Origin: an uncultured Chlorobiaceae bacterium
GTDB taxonomy: Bacteria > Bacteroidota > Chlorobiia > Chlorobiales > Chlorobiaceae
DNA: 64,000 nucleotides
Direction of reading: 5' to 3'
Assembly (NCBI GenBank): GCA_903866255.1
Contig: CAIPMW010000004.1
Span: 1-64,000 of the forward strand
Numbering within the stretch: position 1 is the stretch's first letter; every line of letters starts with the position of its first letter. Shown piece after piece: positions 46,498 through 56,268 of the stretch. A program made the position numbers and the translations under genes. Under the pieces are notes generated by a model. The model was not told where the DNA came from. It was given only the letters and a program-made list of their open reading frames with translations, and searched no databases.

Positions 46498-48315
46498 TCA
46501 TTGTTTTTCATTGCAATAGCGATTAATAAGACAGAGGAACTGGCGCCCGTAGCGCTCAAGCTTTACCTCTCCCACGCCGGAAACGGAGAGCATACTCTCT
46601 GCATCACGCGGACAGAGTCGGGCCATGTCGTGCAGCGTACGGTCCGAAAAAACGATGTATGGCGGAATCCCCTGTTCGTCGGCAATCTGCTTGCGCAGTG
46701 TTCTGAGCAGTTCAAAAAGCTTCAGGCTAAGGGCGGTCTCAGCTTTCAGCGGTATCGCTGCGACCTTTTTCTTCTCCAGTACCCTGACAATCTCGATCCG
46801 CTCTTCACCTTTCAGAAGCTGAACGGCCTTCGGGAGAAGAGAAAGTGTCGGGTAGAGCCCTTCCGATTTTTCAACCACCTTATGAGCAAGTAACTCATCA
46901 ATAAGCTGGCGCCAGTATTTTTTGTCGTGCTCTTTGCCTACCCCCCAGGTTTTGAGACGATCATGGCCGAAATCACGAATTTTTTGATTGGCGCTGCCGG
47001 TGACAATATCAACGATATGCGTGGCACCAAACCGCTCTTCAGTACGCACGATAGCCGAGAGCAGCATCTGTGCCTCGCGGGTGCAGTCAACCACATCACG
47101 GGTGCCAAGGCAAATATCGCAGGAGTTGCAGTTAGCGTGAGGATAGATCTCTCCGAAATAATCGAGCAGGGTTCTGCGACGGCACACTGAGTTGCCAGCA
47201 AAGGCGATCACTTTTGAGAGTGCTCCCAGCGCTTTTGCCCGCTCAATTTCGTCAGCCATTGCATCAATAAAAAAGCGGACTTTGGGAATATCTCCCTGTG
47301 CAAAAAGCAGGGTGCATTGCGCTGGCTCACCATCGCGGCCTGCCCGACCGGTCTCCTGATAGTAGTTCTCAATGCTTTTCGGCAGATCAGCATGAATAAC
47401 AAACCGGATGTTTGATTTGTCGATGCCCATGCCGAAGGCTATCGTGGCAACAATAACGTCCGCTTCGTCTCTAATAAAGGCCTCCTGATTGCTGCTGCGA
47501 TCACCGTCACTGAGTCCGGCATGGTATGGCAGTGCGCGGAAACCTTTTGATTGCAGCATGGCCGCAGTGTCGTTAACACTTTTTCGACTGGTACGATAGA
47601 CGATACCTGCTTTACCGGGATTACTTTTGACCAGCGCAACAATTTGAGCCTCAACATTATCCTTGAAGCGAACGTCGTACAGAAGGTTTGGTCGATCAAA
47701 TGATGCCCTGACCACGAGAGGGGTACGAAGGGCAAGTTTATCGAGAATATCCTTCTGTACCCGGTGGGTGGCCGTTGCGGTAAAGGCGGCTACCGGCAGG
47801 TCGGGAAAAATGGTGACGAGCGCAGAGAGCGAGAGGTAGTCGGGGCGAAAATCGTGTCCCCATTCGGAGACGCAATGCGCCTCATCAATCACCGCCATAC
47901 TGATCGGAAGCCGGGCAAGTGTCTGGCGAAAGTGGTCGAGGGTGAAGCGTTCTGGAGCGACGTAGAGCAGATCGAGGTCATGAGCAAAGAGGTCACGCAT
48001 CACCTCGTCGCGCTCCGGTGGTGTCTGGGAGCTGTTGAGAAAAGCCGCACGAATGCCGTTAGCCCGAGCGCCATCCACCTGGTCTTTCATAAGAGCAATA
48101 AGCGGGCTGATCACCATGCAGATCCCGGGCAGCAACAGAGCCGGCAACTGGTAGCAAAGTGATTTGCCCCCGCCGGTGGGCATTACCGCAAAAACATCCC
48201 TCTTGTCGAGAACAGCGCGAACAACCTGCTCCTGATTGGGGCGAAACTCACGAAAACCAAAGACCTTGCGAAGGGTTGAAAAAATGGCTTCGTCTGTCAC
48301 GAATGGAGTGCTCAT
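46498..48315 (-). CDS. recQ: ATP-dependent DNA helicase RecQ
   Basis: A 605-residue 3'-5' helicase. FGFREFRPNQEQVVRAVLDK begins the helicase, VMPTGGGKSLCYQLPALLL is Walker A, VIDEAHCVSEWGHDFRPDY is DExH, and HADLPKSIENYYQETGRAGR is motif VI. The zinc region CNSCDIC, a winged helix and a C-terminal HRDC domain (LRKQIADEQGIPPYIVFSDR) follow. It acts in recombinational repair. Full length. Confidence 0.97.
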   Translation of the reverse strand: MSTPFVTDEAIFSTLRKVFGFREFRPNQEQVVRAVLDKRDVFAVMPTGGGKSLCYQLPALLLPGICMVISPLIALMKDQVDGARANGIRAAFLNSSQTPPERDEVMRDLFAHDLDLLYVAPERFTLDHFRQTLARLPISMAVIDEAHCVSEWGHDFRPDYLSLSALVTIFPDLPVAAFTATATHRVQKDILDKLALRTPLVVRASFDRPNLLYDVRFKDNVEAQIVALVKSNPGKAGIVYRTSRKSVNDTAAMLQSKGFRALPYHAGLSDGDRSSNQEAFIRDEADVIVATIAFGMGIDKSNIRFVIHADLPKSIENYYQETGRAGRDGEPAQCTLLFAQGDIPKVRFFIDAMADEIERAKALGALSKVIAFAGNSVCRRRTLLDYFGEIYPHANCNSCDICLGTRDVVDCTREAQMLLSAIVRTEERFGATHIVDIVTGSANQKIRDFGHDRLKTWGVGKEHDKKYWRQLIDELLAHKVVEKSEGLYPTLSLLPKAVQLLKGEERIEIVRVLEKKKVAAIPLKAETALSLKLFELLRTLRKQIADEQGIPPYIVFSDRTLHDMARLCPRDAESMLSVSGVGEVKLERYGRQFLCLINRYCNEKQ

Positions 48316-48354
48316 GGTGTAATGGAATAGACAAAAATATCCGGTATCGCATAA

Positions 48355-49305
48355 TCACTCAACAGGTTTGTGTGATTTTCGGGTGGAACGAATGACCTCT
48401 GTCGCTTTGTTGAGCGACTGACGCGACTCTTCAACATCAGGGCGACTGTCAGCAAATTTTACAAGGTCGGCCTGTTTGAGAAGATTCATGATACTTTCAA
48501 AGCCTGCAACACCGAGCTTTTTAAGGTCGCGCTCAATCTCCTGCGTCACCGCCTCAAGGGCGCTGATGCGATAGTGCGTTTCGAGAAAGGAGCGCATGAT
48601 GTTGCTGAGCTCTTCGTAGCATTCGTGTGGTGGCATTCCTGCCGAAAGACTCGAACCGAGTTTGCGGAGCTTGCGCTGGGCAACCTGGCTGGAATCGACC
48701 TTTTCTGCACTGTTGCGCACCGTCCGTTTCAGAAAGAAGAGCAAAAGCAGCACCAATACTCCAACACCAAAAGCTCCAAGCAGCAATGGCATAAGCATAA
48801 GATAGGGTATCGGCGGAGAGAGTGGTGGCTTGATTGGCCTGATATCGCGCATGGAGGCGTCGGTAAGCTCTCGTACATAGACTGAGGAAGATGGCTTGTA
48901 GCTCACCTTGCCGGTCGGTCGCCCGCTGGCATCACGAAGTGCCACAGTGAATGAGGGCAGCGCCTGCCGCCCGGGAACAAAGAGGGCAAGTTCCAGCTCA
49001 AAGAGATCCTGGCCAAAAGCTGAACGTACTGTTGAGGAGCTGTGTCGGCTGCTGACAAGTTCGAAGGGCTTCACGGCAGCAGCGTCGATTCCTTCAAGGG
49101 AGACTGCCACTCCCTTGTCATGCCGGACATTGATGGTGCAGTGAATACGGTCGCCAACAAGCAGTGTGTCGGGGGTAACCGTTACATTGACCATAGGTTG
49201 CGCCACCCCCTCCACATCAAAAAATGCAGGCATGAGTGAAAGTGACAGCAGCAGAAAAATCTTTGTGAGTAACCCTGCTGCCTGCCTGTTACACCTTGCG
49301 TTCAC
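48355..49305 (-). CDS. BatD-like membrane protein
   Basis: A 316-residue protein. The signal segment FLLLSLSLMPAFF precedes a beta-rich periplasmic part (VNVTVTPDTLLVGDRIHCTI). A membrane helix (YLMLMPLLLGAFGVGVLVLL) leads to a cytoplasmic tail with HECYEELSNIMRSFLETHY. This layout matches short BatD-like proteins in MoxR-DUF58 operons, thought to help assemble or fold other proteins. GTG start overlaps the DUF58 gene end by 17 nt. Confidence 0.75.
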   Translation of the reverse strand: MNARCNRQAAGLLTKIFLLLSLSLMPAFFDVEGVAQPMVNVTVTPDTLLVGDRIHCTINVRHDKGVAVSLEGIDAAAVKPFELVSSRHSSSTVRSAFGQDLFELELALFVPGRQALPSFTVALRDASGRPTGKVSYKPSSSVYVRELTDASMRDIRPIKPPLSPPIPYLMLMPLLLGAFGVGVLVLLLLFFLKRTVRNSAEKVDSSQVAQRKLRKLGSSLSAGMPPHECYEELSNIMRSFLETHYRISALEAVTQEIERDLKKLGVAGFESIMNLLKQADLVKFADSRPDVEESRQSLNKATEVIRSTRKSHKPVE

Positions 49306-50179
49306 GGTAACGAAAAAAGCTGTTCAGGTCACCGATAAATGAGCGATCGGTCTCCAGAAAGAGAGAGTCGATCCGCATACGACGAAGTCGCTGGCGAAGC
49401 TCATCGTGTTGTCGTAACTGCTCCTCACGGTATCGGGCTATGCCGGGACGGCTTGCGGCATCAACGGTCAATCGCAACCCTGTTTCCGGATCTTCAAGGT
49501 CAAGCAAACCGGAAAGAGGAAGAGCTTTGTCGAGCGGATCGCTGATGTGTACCAGAATAAAATCGTGGCGAGTATTCAGCAGCTTCATCCCCTTTTCATA
49601 GTCACTGTCCACAAGGTCGGTCAAGAGAAAGATGATCTCCTGCCGTTTGCGGGTATAGCGAACAAAAGAGAGTGCCGCGTTGATATCGGTTTTGCGGCTT
49701 TCGGGCTTCAGGCGCAACAGCTCTTCAAGAATCATCAGCAGATGATGGCGCCCTTTACGAGGAGGAATATAGCGTTCAACCCGATCGGTAAAAACCAGAA
49801 GCCCCACCTTGTCATTATTCTGGAGAGCGCTGAAGGCAAGCACCGCACTCAGCTCAAGCGCAAGATCTCTCTTGCTCCGCTCACGGCTGCCAAAAAGCAT
49901 GGAGGCCGATGCATCCACGACAAGCAAGAGGCTGCGTTCCCGCTCCTCGGTAAAAAGCTTGACATAGAGTTCGCTTTTGCGGGCAGAGGTATTCCAGTCG
50001 ACCGAGCGGACATCGTCACCATATTGATATTCACGAACATGGCTGAACTCAATACCTTTACCCTTGAAGGATGAGTGATATTCGCCACTGAACAGCTCGC
50101 TGGCCATCCGTTTCGAGCGAATCTCAACCCGCCTGATACTCTGCCGAAGCTCCTTCAATTGTTCTTTATATCTCTCCAT
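49289..50179 (-). CDS. DUF58 domain protein (VWA-like)
   Basis: About 296 residues. FKGKGIEFSHVREYQYGDDV, RSVDWNTSAR and LLLVVDASASMLFGS (MIDAS-like DxSxS) are typical of DUF58. These proteins act with MoxR ATPases in complex maturation or chaperone-like roles. ATG 50179 has GGAGG 5 nt upstream and replaces the track start at 50209. Middle gene of a moxR-DUF58-batD-like operon. Confidence 0.92.
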   Translation of the reverse strand: MERYKEQLKELRQSIRRVEIRSKRMASELFSGEYHSSFKGKGIEFSHVREYQYGDDVRSVDWNTSARKSELYVKLFTEERERSLLLVVDASASMLFGSRERSKRDLALELSAVLAFSALQNNDKVGLLVFTDRVERYIPPRKGRHHLLMILEELLRLKPESRKTDINAALSFVRYTRKRQEIIFLLTDLVDSDYEKGMKLLNTRHDFILVHISDPLDKALPLSGLLDLEDPETGLRLTVDAASRPGIARYREEQLRQHDELRQRLRRMRIDSLFLETDRSFIGDLNSFFRYRERKV

Positions 50180-50212
50180 GGTAACCTCCGGGCGTAGTAT
50201 CGAGCACAATCA

Positions 50213-51211
50213 TCAAGGCACCTGCACATTTTGCAGAATCTGTCGAATCATATCATCAGCCTTGATATTGTCAGCTTCAGCTTCGTATCCAGGCCTTATC
50301 CGATGCCGGAGAGTGTCACAGGCAATAGCCTTGACATCCTCCGGGGTTATGTATGGCCGATGCTGCAGAAAAGCGTGGGCCTTGGCTGCAAGCAACAGAA
50401 AAATTGAGGCTCTGGGCGATGCGCCATACTCAATCATGGATCCAAGCTCCGCCATTCCATAGAGTCCCGGATTTCTTGTGGCAACAACCAGGTCAATGAT
50501 ATAGCGCTGAACTCTGGGATCAACATAAATCCGGTCGATAAGGGCTCGTGCCCGAAAAATATCTCCCGGCTGTACAACCACGCTGATCGGGCTCTTGCTG
50601 GCAGTAATCGCCGAACGAATCATAATTTCAAGCTCCTCCTCATACGAGGGATAATCGACAATGACCTTCATCATAAAGCGGTCAACCTGGGCTTCAGGAA
50701 GAACGTAGGTACCTTCATGCTCAACAGGGTTCTGGGTAGCGAGCACCATAAATGGCTCCTGCAGGGGAAAGGTCTGACTGCCGATGGTAACCTGCCGCTC
50801 CTGCATGGCTTCAAGCAGCGCTGACTGCACTTTGGCCGGGGAGCGGTTAATTTCATCCGCAAGAATGACATTGGCAAAAACCGGCCCCTTTCGGGGATAG
50901 AATTCCATATCCTTGGGATTGTAGATCATGGTGCCGATAAGGTCGGCTGGCAGCATGTCGGGGGTAAACTGGATCCGCTGAAACTTCAGATTCATCACTG
51001 AAGCAACCGTACTGATGATCAGCGTTTTGGCAAGTCCAGGCACACCCTCAAGCAGAATATGGCCATTGACCAGCATGGCAATAAATACGCGCCTGATCAC
51101 CTCAAGCTGGCCGACAACCCGACAGGCAAGCTGCTCCTCAGCCAGTTCAAGAAATCGTGAGGCTTCAATAATCTGCCCTTCAAGCTCCTCAAGTTCTACA
51201 GCATGCTGCAT
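50213..51211 (-). CDS. MoxR family AAA+ ATPase
   Basis: A 332-residue ATPase: LEGVPGLAKTLIISTVASVM (Walker A), VILADEINRSPAKVQSALLE (Walker B and MoxR insert), LATQNPVEHEGTYVLPEAQV and DRFMMKV. MoxR proteins activate partner proteins together with VWA/DUF58 proteins. GAGGAGA lies 8 nt upstream of the ATG. First gene of the three-gene minus-strand unit. Confidence 0.95.
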   Translation of the reverse strand: MQHAVELEELEGQIIEASRFLELAEEQLACRVVGQLEVIRRVFIAMLVNGHILLEGVPGLAKTLIISTVASVMNLKFQRIQFTPDMLPADLIGTMIYNPKDMEFYPRKGPVFANVILADEINRSPAKVQSALLEAMQERQVTIGSQTFPLQEPFMVLATQNPVEHEGTYVLPEAQVDRFMMKVIVDYPSYEEELEIMIRSAITASKSPISVVVQPGDIFRARALIDRIYVDPRVQRYIIDLVVATRNPGLYGMAELGSMIEYGASPRASIFLLLAAKAHAFLQHRPYITPEDVKAIACDTLRHRIRPGYEAEADNIKADDMIRQILQNVQVP

Positions 51212-51327
51212 AGGAATTGTCTCCTCTTTTCCCAGGGCTTGAGCCCTGCGCTACCAATATTTCGCCACTACGGGACTACCATGGAACATTGTCTGTTACC
51301 TTTGCGAGGCATCAGGCGTTATACATA

Positions 51328-51555
51328 CTACAGATTTTTGTAAAGGCCATTAAAACCCATAAACAGCAGCGCAGTACCAATAATAACCGCTGGCCATGTG
51401 TAGATATCGGGGATAGAGAGAAAACTGTGAAGCATCCCGAAATCAGGAGTGAGCAGCATCATAAGATTTGCGCCAACCAGAACCAAAAGAAGATGAAAAA
51501 TACTTACCTTGACCTGCGGACTGCTTTTGGTACCGGACTTTTCAGTGTTACCCAT
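51328..51555 (-). CDS. Small membrane protein, unknown
   Basis: A 75-residue protein with two predicted membrane segments (VSIFHLLLVLVGANLMMLLT and WPAVIIGTALLFMGFNGLY). No family recognised. It is divergent from tsaD with only 26 nt between the starts and lacks a clear ribosome-binding site. A small palindrome CAGGGCTTGAGCCCTG lies downstream at about 51233-51248, before moxR. Confidence 0.55.
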   Translation of the reverse strand: MGNTEKSGTKSSPQVKVSIFHLLLVLVGANLMMLLTPDFGMLHSFLSIPDIYTWPAVIIGTALLFMGFNGLYKNL

Positions 51556-51581
51556 AAAATCTTTTAAAAGAGTGTTATACC

Positions 51582-52628
51582 ATGAATATTCTGGGTATAG
51601 AAACTAGTTGTGACGAAACATCGGGAGCCATACTCCGTAACGGACATGTCTGCTCCAGCGTTATCAGTTCTCAACTCTGCCACACCTCTTTTGGTGGTGT
51701 TGTGCCGGAACTGGCGTCCAGAGAACATGAGCGGCTGATCGTTTCGATTGTCGACGCTGCCATAACTGAAGCCAATATAACAAAAAATGAACTGGATGCC
51801 ATAGCGGCAACCGCTGGTCCGGGGCTGATCGGCGCCGTTATGGTCGGACTCTCTTTTGCCCAGGGACTTGCCTGGGCGCTTGGCATACCTTTTGTGCCCG
51901 TCAATCATATTGAAGCACACATCTTTTCACCATTTATCAGCGAAGGAGCCTGCCACCGAGCGCCTGAAGGCTGCTTTGTTTCGTTGACCGTCTCCGGTGG
52001 ACATACTCTGCTTTCAGTTGTGGAACCTGATCTCTCTTACACGGTGGTTGGCCGAACACTTGATGATGCCGCTGGCGAGGCATTCGACAAAACCGGCAAA
52101 ATGCTTGGTCTTCCCTACCCCGCAGGCCCGGTGATTGACAAGCTGGCAGAACAGGGAGACCCCTCTTTTCACCTTTTTCCCAGAGCTCTTACTTCGCGCT
52201 CACAAAGCAGTAAAAGCTGGCTGGGAAATTTCGATTTCAGCTTTTCAGGCATGAAAACCTCGGTTCTCACCTGGTTGCAGAGACAAACTTCAGAGTTTAT
52301 TGAGTTCCATAAGGCAGATATTGCCGCCTCAATCCAGGCCGCCATTGTGGGCGTACTGGTGGAAAAAAGCATGGCCGTGGTGCGCAGCAGGGGCATCAGG
52401 GCCCTCTCTATCGCTGGCGGAGTCAGCGCCAACAGCGCATTACGGAATGCCATGCAAGAGGCATGCGACCGCGAGGGAGTGACGCTCTACCTTCCAAAGA
52501 CACTCTATTCCACAGACAATGCCGCAATGATTGCGACGCTGGCCAACCTGAAAATTTCACGCGGCATGAAAGCTGAATGCCACTACAACATTACGCCTTA
52601 TGCAAGCTTTGCCGCCGCAAAGCGATGA
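51582..52628 (+). CDS. tsaD: tRNA threonylcarbamoyladenosine synthase subunit TsaD
   Basis: A 348-residue enzyme that transfers threonylcarbamoyl to A37 of ANN-decoding tRNAs with TsaB and Tsa[38 protein letters not shown], the metal-binding [12 protein letters not shown] (HxxxH), [11 protein letters not shown] and [13 protein letters not shown] are all present. Full length. AAGAG precedes the ATG. Confidence 0.97.
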   Translation: MNILGIETSCDETSGAILRNGHVCSSVISSQLCHTSFGGVVPELASREHERLIVSIVDAAITEANITKNELDAIAATAGPGLIGAVMVGLSFAQGLAWALGIPFVPVNHIEAHIFSPFISEGACHRAPEGCFVSLTVSGGHTLLSVVEPDLSYTVVGRTLDDAAGEAFDKTGKMLGLPYPAGPVIDKLAEQGDPSFHLFPRALTSRSQSSKSWLGNFDFSFSGMKTSVLTWLQRQTSEFIEFHKADIAASIQAAIVGVLVEKSMAVVRSRGIRALSIAGGVSANSALRNAMQEACDREGVTLYLPKTLYSTDNAAMIATLANLKISRGMKAECHYNITPYASFAAAKR

Positions 52629-52672
52629 GCAAGAACAGGGGGCGGATATCCGTTAGTGATGCTGGGCAAACG

Positions 52673-53608
52673 TCACTCTCTGCGATCTCCTATTGAGGCC
52701 TGCAACTGCCCGGATAAATCATCCATCATGGCATAACGCCTGCGGTACATCGCCCTTTTATTCGACTTTATCTTCTGATCGAGACGAGGGCTGGCCTTGA
52801 GGGGAAGGGTGAACCAGCCATCCGTCATCAATACTCCACCCAATTCCATCCAAAGCGAATCATAATCAAAAGTGGTGAGGTGTACTAAAGGTATATGTAT
52901 AAGATGTTTGTGATTATGAGGGTGAATTGCATTACTGATACCACACAGATTTGTGACTCCCAGTGCACCCATGAGCTCCTGGGCGACAAGTATCATCAGA
53001 GCATTTGGTCTCAACCCATGCATTGCTTTTGTCAGCACTTTAACCTCATCTTTATTTGCAAAACCCTGTATGCACCCTATATACCCTACAGACTTTTCGC
53101 CTGACCTCCGCTCAATAGAAAATGCCAGTTTAAAAAGTGATTTTTGCGAGGATACGGATTTCAGGGACACCATAAGCGACCCTTCCTTTCGTAGACCAGT
53201 ATTGTGACAAAGAATAACGTCAATGTCACCATATCCTTCAAGATAAATACGCGCAAGCATCGATCCCTCTGCACAAAGGATGGCGTCACGGAGAGTACCC
53301 TTTGCCAGAATAAACTGATAGGTATCAGATATGACTTTTTTCCGCTGTGCTATGTTCCATTTTGTCGACATGAAGACACGCAATGGGGCAAAAATTAAAT
53401 ACGGTATTTTTTGAAAAAAAGGGAGGATTTCGTTACGCGAAACCCAGTCGAACCAGCTTAATGATTCTTGAGGACTGAGTGCGGCAAGGAGCACCCAGCG
53501 AATTTTATTTTTCCATCGCATCACCGCACTTGACGATCTGTACAATGAGTTAGCCAGTGTCCATGCTGATACTCCCGCCCTTAGCGGACTACTGATTCTA
53601 ACATTCAT
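52673..53608 (-). CDS. VirK/YbjX (DUF535) family protein
   Basis: A 311-residue protein with AEGSMLARIYLEGYGDIDVI, VGYIGCIQGFANKDEVKVLT, LRPNALMILVAQELMGALGV and CGISNAIHPHNHKH. These match the DUF535/VirK family, a single-domain family of unclear biochemical role linked in enterobacteria to envelope stress and virulence. It is convergent with tsaD. Confidence 0.85.
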   Translation of the reverse strand: MNVRISSPLRAGVSAWTLANSLYRSSSAVMRWKNKIRWVLLAALSPQESLSWFDWVSRNEILPFFQKIPYLIFAPLRVFMSTKWNIAQRKKVISDTYQFILAKGTLRDAILCAEGSMLARIYLEGYGDIDVILCHNTGLRKEGSLMVSLKSVSSQKSLFKLAFSIERRSGEKSVGYIGCIQGFANKDEVKVLTKAMHGLRPNALMILVAQELMGALGVTNLCGISNAIHPHNHKHLIHIPLVHLTTFDYDSLWMELGGVLMTDGWFTLPLKASPRLDQKIKSNKRAMYRRRYAMMDDLSGQLQASIGDRRE

Positions 53609-53747
53609 TTATAACGTCATTTAAAGGGAAATCAATGAAAGGCCTGCTGAACGGAACAAGATTGAAACGGAATATGCCAGAAGCAGGCGGAAAGGAGCTA
53701 TACAAAAATGACTCAGTCGGATTGATACGGCAAACGTTCCGTTGGAA

Positions 53748-53993
53748 TCACGATGCTTTACTCTCTGAAACACTTTGTTTCTCTTTTGATACAACAGCAT
53801 CAACCGATTGATCTTTAGCATCCGCGCTGTCAACTGCTTTTTTGAATTCATGTTCAAGATCAGCCTGAGCTTTTTTGAACTCTCTCATCCCTTTGCCGAG
53901 ACCCCTGGCAAGTTCAGGGAGCTTCGAAGGGCCAAAAAATAACAGAACAATAAACAGAATCAGCAGTAACTCTTGTCCACCCAAACCAAACAT
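53748..53993 (-). CDS. tatA: Twin-arginine translocase subunit TatA/TatE
   Basis: An 81-residue protein: [20 protein letters not shown] is the membrane helix, [20 protein letters not shown] the hinge and amphipathic helix, followed by a charged tail. TatA forms the pore of the Tat system for folded proteins. No tatC is in the window. Confidence 0.95.
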   Translation of the reverse strand: MFGLGGQELLLILFIVLLFFGPSKLPELARGLGKGMREFKKAQADLEHEFKKAVDSADAKDQSVDAVVSKEKQSVSESKAS

Positions 53994-54047
53994 CTCCCAT
54001 CTCCTGAAGTCATGTTATCGATAGCTGACTGGCTGTAATATATAACT

Positions 54048-54075
54048 CAGAAAAGCCCTGAAAAGAGCTTTTCTG
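54048..54075. terminator. Hairpin flanked by A-run between tatA and the basic protein gene
   Basis: CAGAAAAGC and GCTTTTCTG form a perfect 9-bp stem with a 10-nt loop; an A8 tract follows on the plus strand. On the minus strand the T-tract comes before the stem, not after, so its use as a terminator for the gene at 54169-54375 is doubtful. Confidence 0.35.
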
Positions 54076-54168
54076 AAAAAAAATTAAACATAGGGGCAAG
54101 CTTGGCCTCAACGTTCGTCATTTCATCAACAACTTTTTCTCTCGATGATACCAACATGACCCCCTGAC

Positions 54169-54375
54169 TTACTTTGCGGCGTTTTTCCTTGCTTTTGATT
54201 TTTTTGCCACTTTCTTCTTCACAGCCTTTTTCTTTGCTGCAGGCGCCGCAACTTTTGCTTCAGTTGTGACAGCAGGCTTCTCTGTTGCTGCCTTATCAGC
54301 GGCAAAAGAGACACCACCAAAAAATCCGGTCATCGCGAGGGAGACAATAATTCCAGAAAGAAGATTCTTTTTCAT
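54169..54375 (-). CDS. Small exported Lys/Ala-rich protein, unknown
   Basis: A 68-residue protein. A signal peptide (LLSGIIVSLAMTGFFGGVSF) is followed by an Ala/Lys-rich mature part of about 43 residues (AAPAAKKKAVKKKVAKKSKA). No family recognised; the composition resembles histone-like tails, but the signal peptide points outside the cytoplasm. Lys/Ala-rich tails could bind nucleic acid or acidic polymers. Confidence 0.65.
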   Translation of the reverse strand: MKKNLLSGIIVSLAMTGFFGGVSFAADKAATEKPAVTTEAKVAAPAAKKKAVKKKVAKKSKARKNAAK

Positions 54376-54774
54376 CTGTTATTTGATATTTAACTGTTAG
54401 CAGGCAAGGCGAAGCAACATGCTTCTCCCAAGTGGTACGTGAACCAGGCTATTTCCTTTCAAAATTAATAATAAAAACCTGGATTTTTCTTGCTGAAGCC
54501 TTTTTTTCAGAACAATAGCGACTGCGCCTGAGGCAGGTTCATGAGAGAGAGCTCCATTGGACTTGACAACGTTCCAGCCTGACAGTGACCGGGTGATTGC
54601 TTTTTTTTGTGTCCATGAACAAGCTTTTTTGTATGTTCACAGACGATGTACTACCATACTATTGTAACGTTGTGACGCTTTTGTGACGATGAGAATGTAC
54701 AAAATATTGCCATACACAGTAAAGACAGTAAATAGATTACATTCACTCTCACTATAATAAAAATTGATATTGCC
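54376..54774 (+). promoter_or_regulatory. Intergenic promoter region of the yajC-carA unit
   Basis: A 399-nt divergent region. A perfect TATAAT lies at about 54753-54758, only 16 nt before the yajC ATG, but no good -35 box is spaced correctly. A weak inverted repeat TGAACA/TGTTCA near 54615-54640 surrounds CTTTTTT. It should also contain the promoter of the small basic protein gene. No other gene seen. Confidence 0.35.
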
Positions 54775-55134
54775 ATGTACAATACCCTTCTTGCGCTGTT
54801 TCTGTTCTCCCCTCCTGCCGGTGCTGGTGGACAGGCGCCAAACCCTTTGATCCAGATTGTCCCGTTAGTCCTTATCTTTGTTGTTTTTTATTTCTTCATG
54901 ATCCGTCCACAGCAGAAAAAGCAGAAGGATCGGGAGAAGGTGCTCGACAGCCTGAAGAGAGGTGACAAGGTTGTCACCATCGGTGGCGCCCATGGCACCG
55001 TTGCCGGTATTGATACGGAGAAGAAAACTGTTCTGGTTCAGGTAAGCGACACCACAAAAATCAAGTTCGACCGTACTGCTATTGCCAATATTGAAAAGCA
55101 GGATGCAGGCGATAAACTCACGACCAAAGAGTAA
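54775..55134 (+). CDS. yajC: Preprotein translocase subunit YajC
   Basis: A 119-residue protein with one membrane helix (IVPLVLIFVVFYFFMIRPQQ). The family sequence follows: KKQKDREKVLDSLKRGDKVV, TIGGAHGTVAGI. It is an accessory to SecDF in protein export. The start follows a short leader without a strong ribosome-binding site. It precedes carA by 9 nt. Confidence 0.93.
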   Translation: MYNTLLALFLFSPPAGAGGQAPNPLIQIVPLVLIFVVFYFFMIRPQQKKQKDREKVLDSLKRGDKVVTIGGAHGTVAGIDTEKKTVLVQVSDTTKIKFDRTAIANIEKQDAGDKLTTKE

Positions 55135-55143
55135 CAGGAGATA

Positions 55144-56268
55144 ATGCAGCAAACACGTGCACGACTGGTGCTGGAAAACGGCTCTGTCTACAGGGGAACC
55201 GCTTATGGTCATCAGGGGGAAGCAACCGGTGAGGTGGTTTTCAATACCTCTTTGACCGGATATCAGGAGATTTTGACCGACCCCTCCTATGCGGGGCAGA
55301 TGGTGATGATGACCTATCCTTTGATCGGAAACTATGGCATCAATCCAGCCGATAACGAATCCGGCAGGATATGGGCCTCGGCCTTTATTGTTCATGAGGT
55401 ATCGCGCATCCACAGTAACTTTGAGGCTTCACAGAGTCTTGAGTCCCGTCTCAAGGACGCTGGAGTGATGGGGTTGGCGGGTATTGATACCCGGAGACTG
55501 GTACGCGAAATTCGGGAGAAAGGGGCCATGAGGGGCATTATCTCCCTGACCGACGAAACAGATGAAGCGCTGGGGGAGAGAGCCCGCCAGAGTCCGGCAA
55601 TGTCGGGGCGCGACCTGGTAAAAACCGTTACCACCAGCAGCAATTATACCATTGAGCGAGCGGATGGCCGCTACCATGTTGCCGCATTTGATTTTGGCAT
55701 CAAGAGCAATATTCTGCGTATGCTGCACCATGCCGGATGCAGGGTGACAGTACTGAAGGCCACAACAACGGCTGATGAGGTGATTGCACTCAATCCGGAC
55801 GGAGTCTTTCTCTCGAATGGCCCGGGAGATCCTGCCGCTGTAGGCTATGCCATTGAGACCATCAACAAGCTTGTCGCGTATAACCGAACCACAAGGGCTT
55901 TGCCGATTTTTGGTATCTGCCTCGGCCACCAGTTGCTTTCACTGGCTTTTGGCGCTGAAACATTCAAGCTGAAATTTGGCCACCATGGCGGCAACCATCC
56001 AGTTAAAAATCTCACGACCAGCCAGATAGAGATAACGTCACAGAACCACGGTTTTGCCGTAGTTCCGGAGTCACTGCCGGAAGGACTTGTGATGACTCAC
56101 CTCAACCTTTACGACAATACTGTTGAAGGTGTCAAGCATAAAACATTGCCCTGCTTTTCGGTGCAGTACCATCCCGAAGCCGCCCCGGGACCCCATGACT
56201 CACACTACCTCTTTGATGAGTTCACCTCGCTTATGGATTTAACTCAACCAACTTTGCTGAAGAGATGA
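55144..56268 (+). CDS. carA: Carbamoyl-phosphate synthase small subunit
   Basis: A 374-residue glutaminase subunit. [20 protein letters not shown] and [20 protein letters not shown] begin it; [14 protein letters not shown] holds the catalytic Cys, and [18 protein letters not shown] the catalytic His-Glu. It supplies ammonia to CarB for arginine and pyrimidine synthesis. AGGAG precedes the ATG. carB is not in the window. The stop overlaps the next gene by 4 nt. Confidence 0.97.
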   Translation: MQQTRARLVLENGSVYRGTAYGHQGEATGEVVFNTSLTGYQEILTDPSYAGQMVMMTYPLIGNYGINPADNESGRIWASAFIVHEVSRIHSNFEASQSLESRLKDAGVMGLAGIDTRRLVREIREKGAMRGIISLTDETDEALGERARQSPAMSGRDLVKTVTTSSNYTIERADGRYHVAAFDFGIKSNILRMLHHAGCRVTVLKATTTADEVIALNPDGVFLSNGPGDPAAVGYAIETINKLVAYNRTTRALPIFGICLGHQLLSLAFGAETFKLKFGHHGGNHPVKNLTTSQIEITSQNHGFAVVPESLPEGLVMTHLNLYDNTVEGVKHKTLPCFSVQYHPEAAPGPHDSHYLFDEFTSLMDLTQPTLLKR

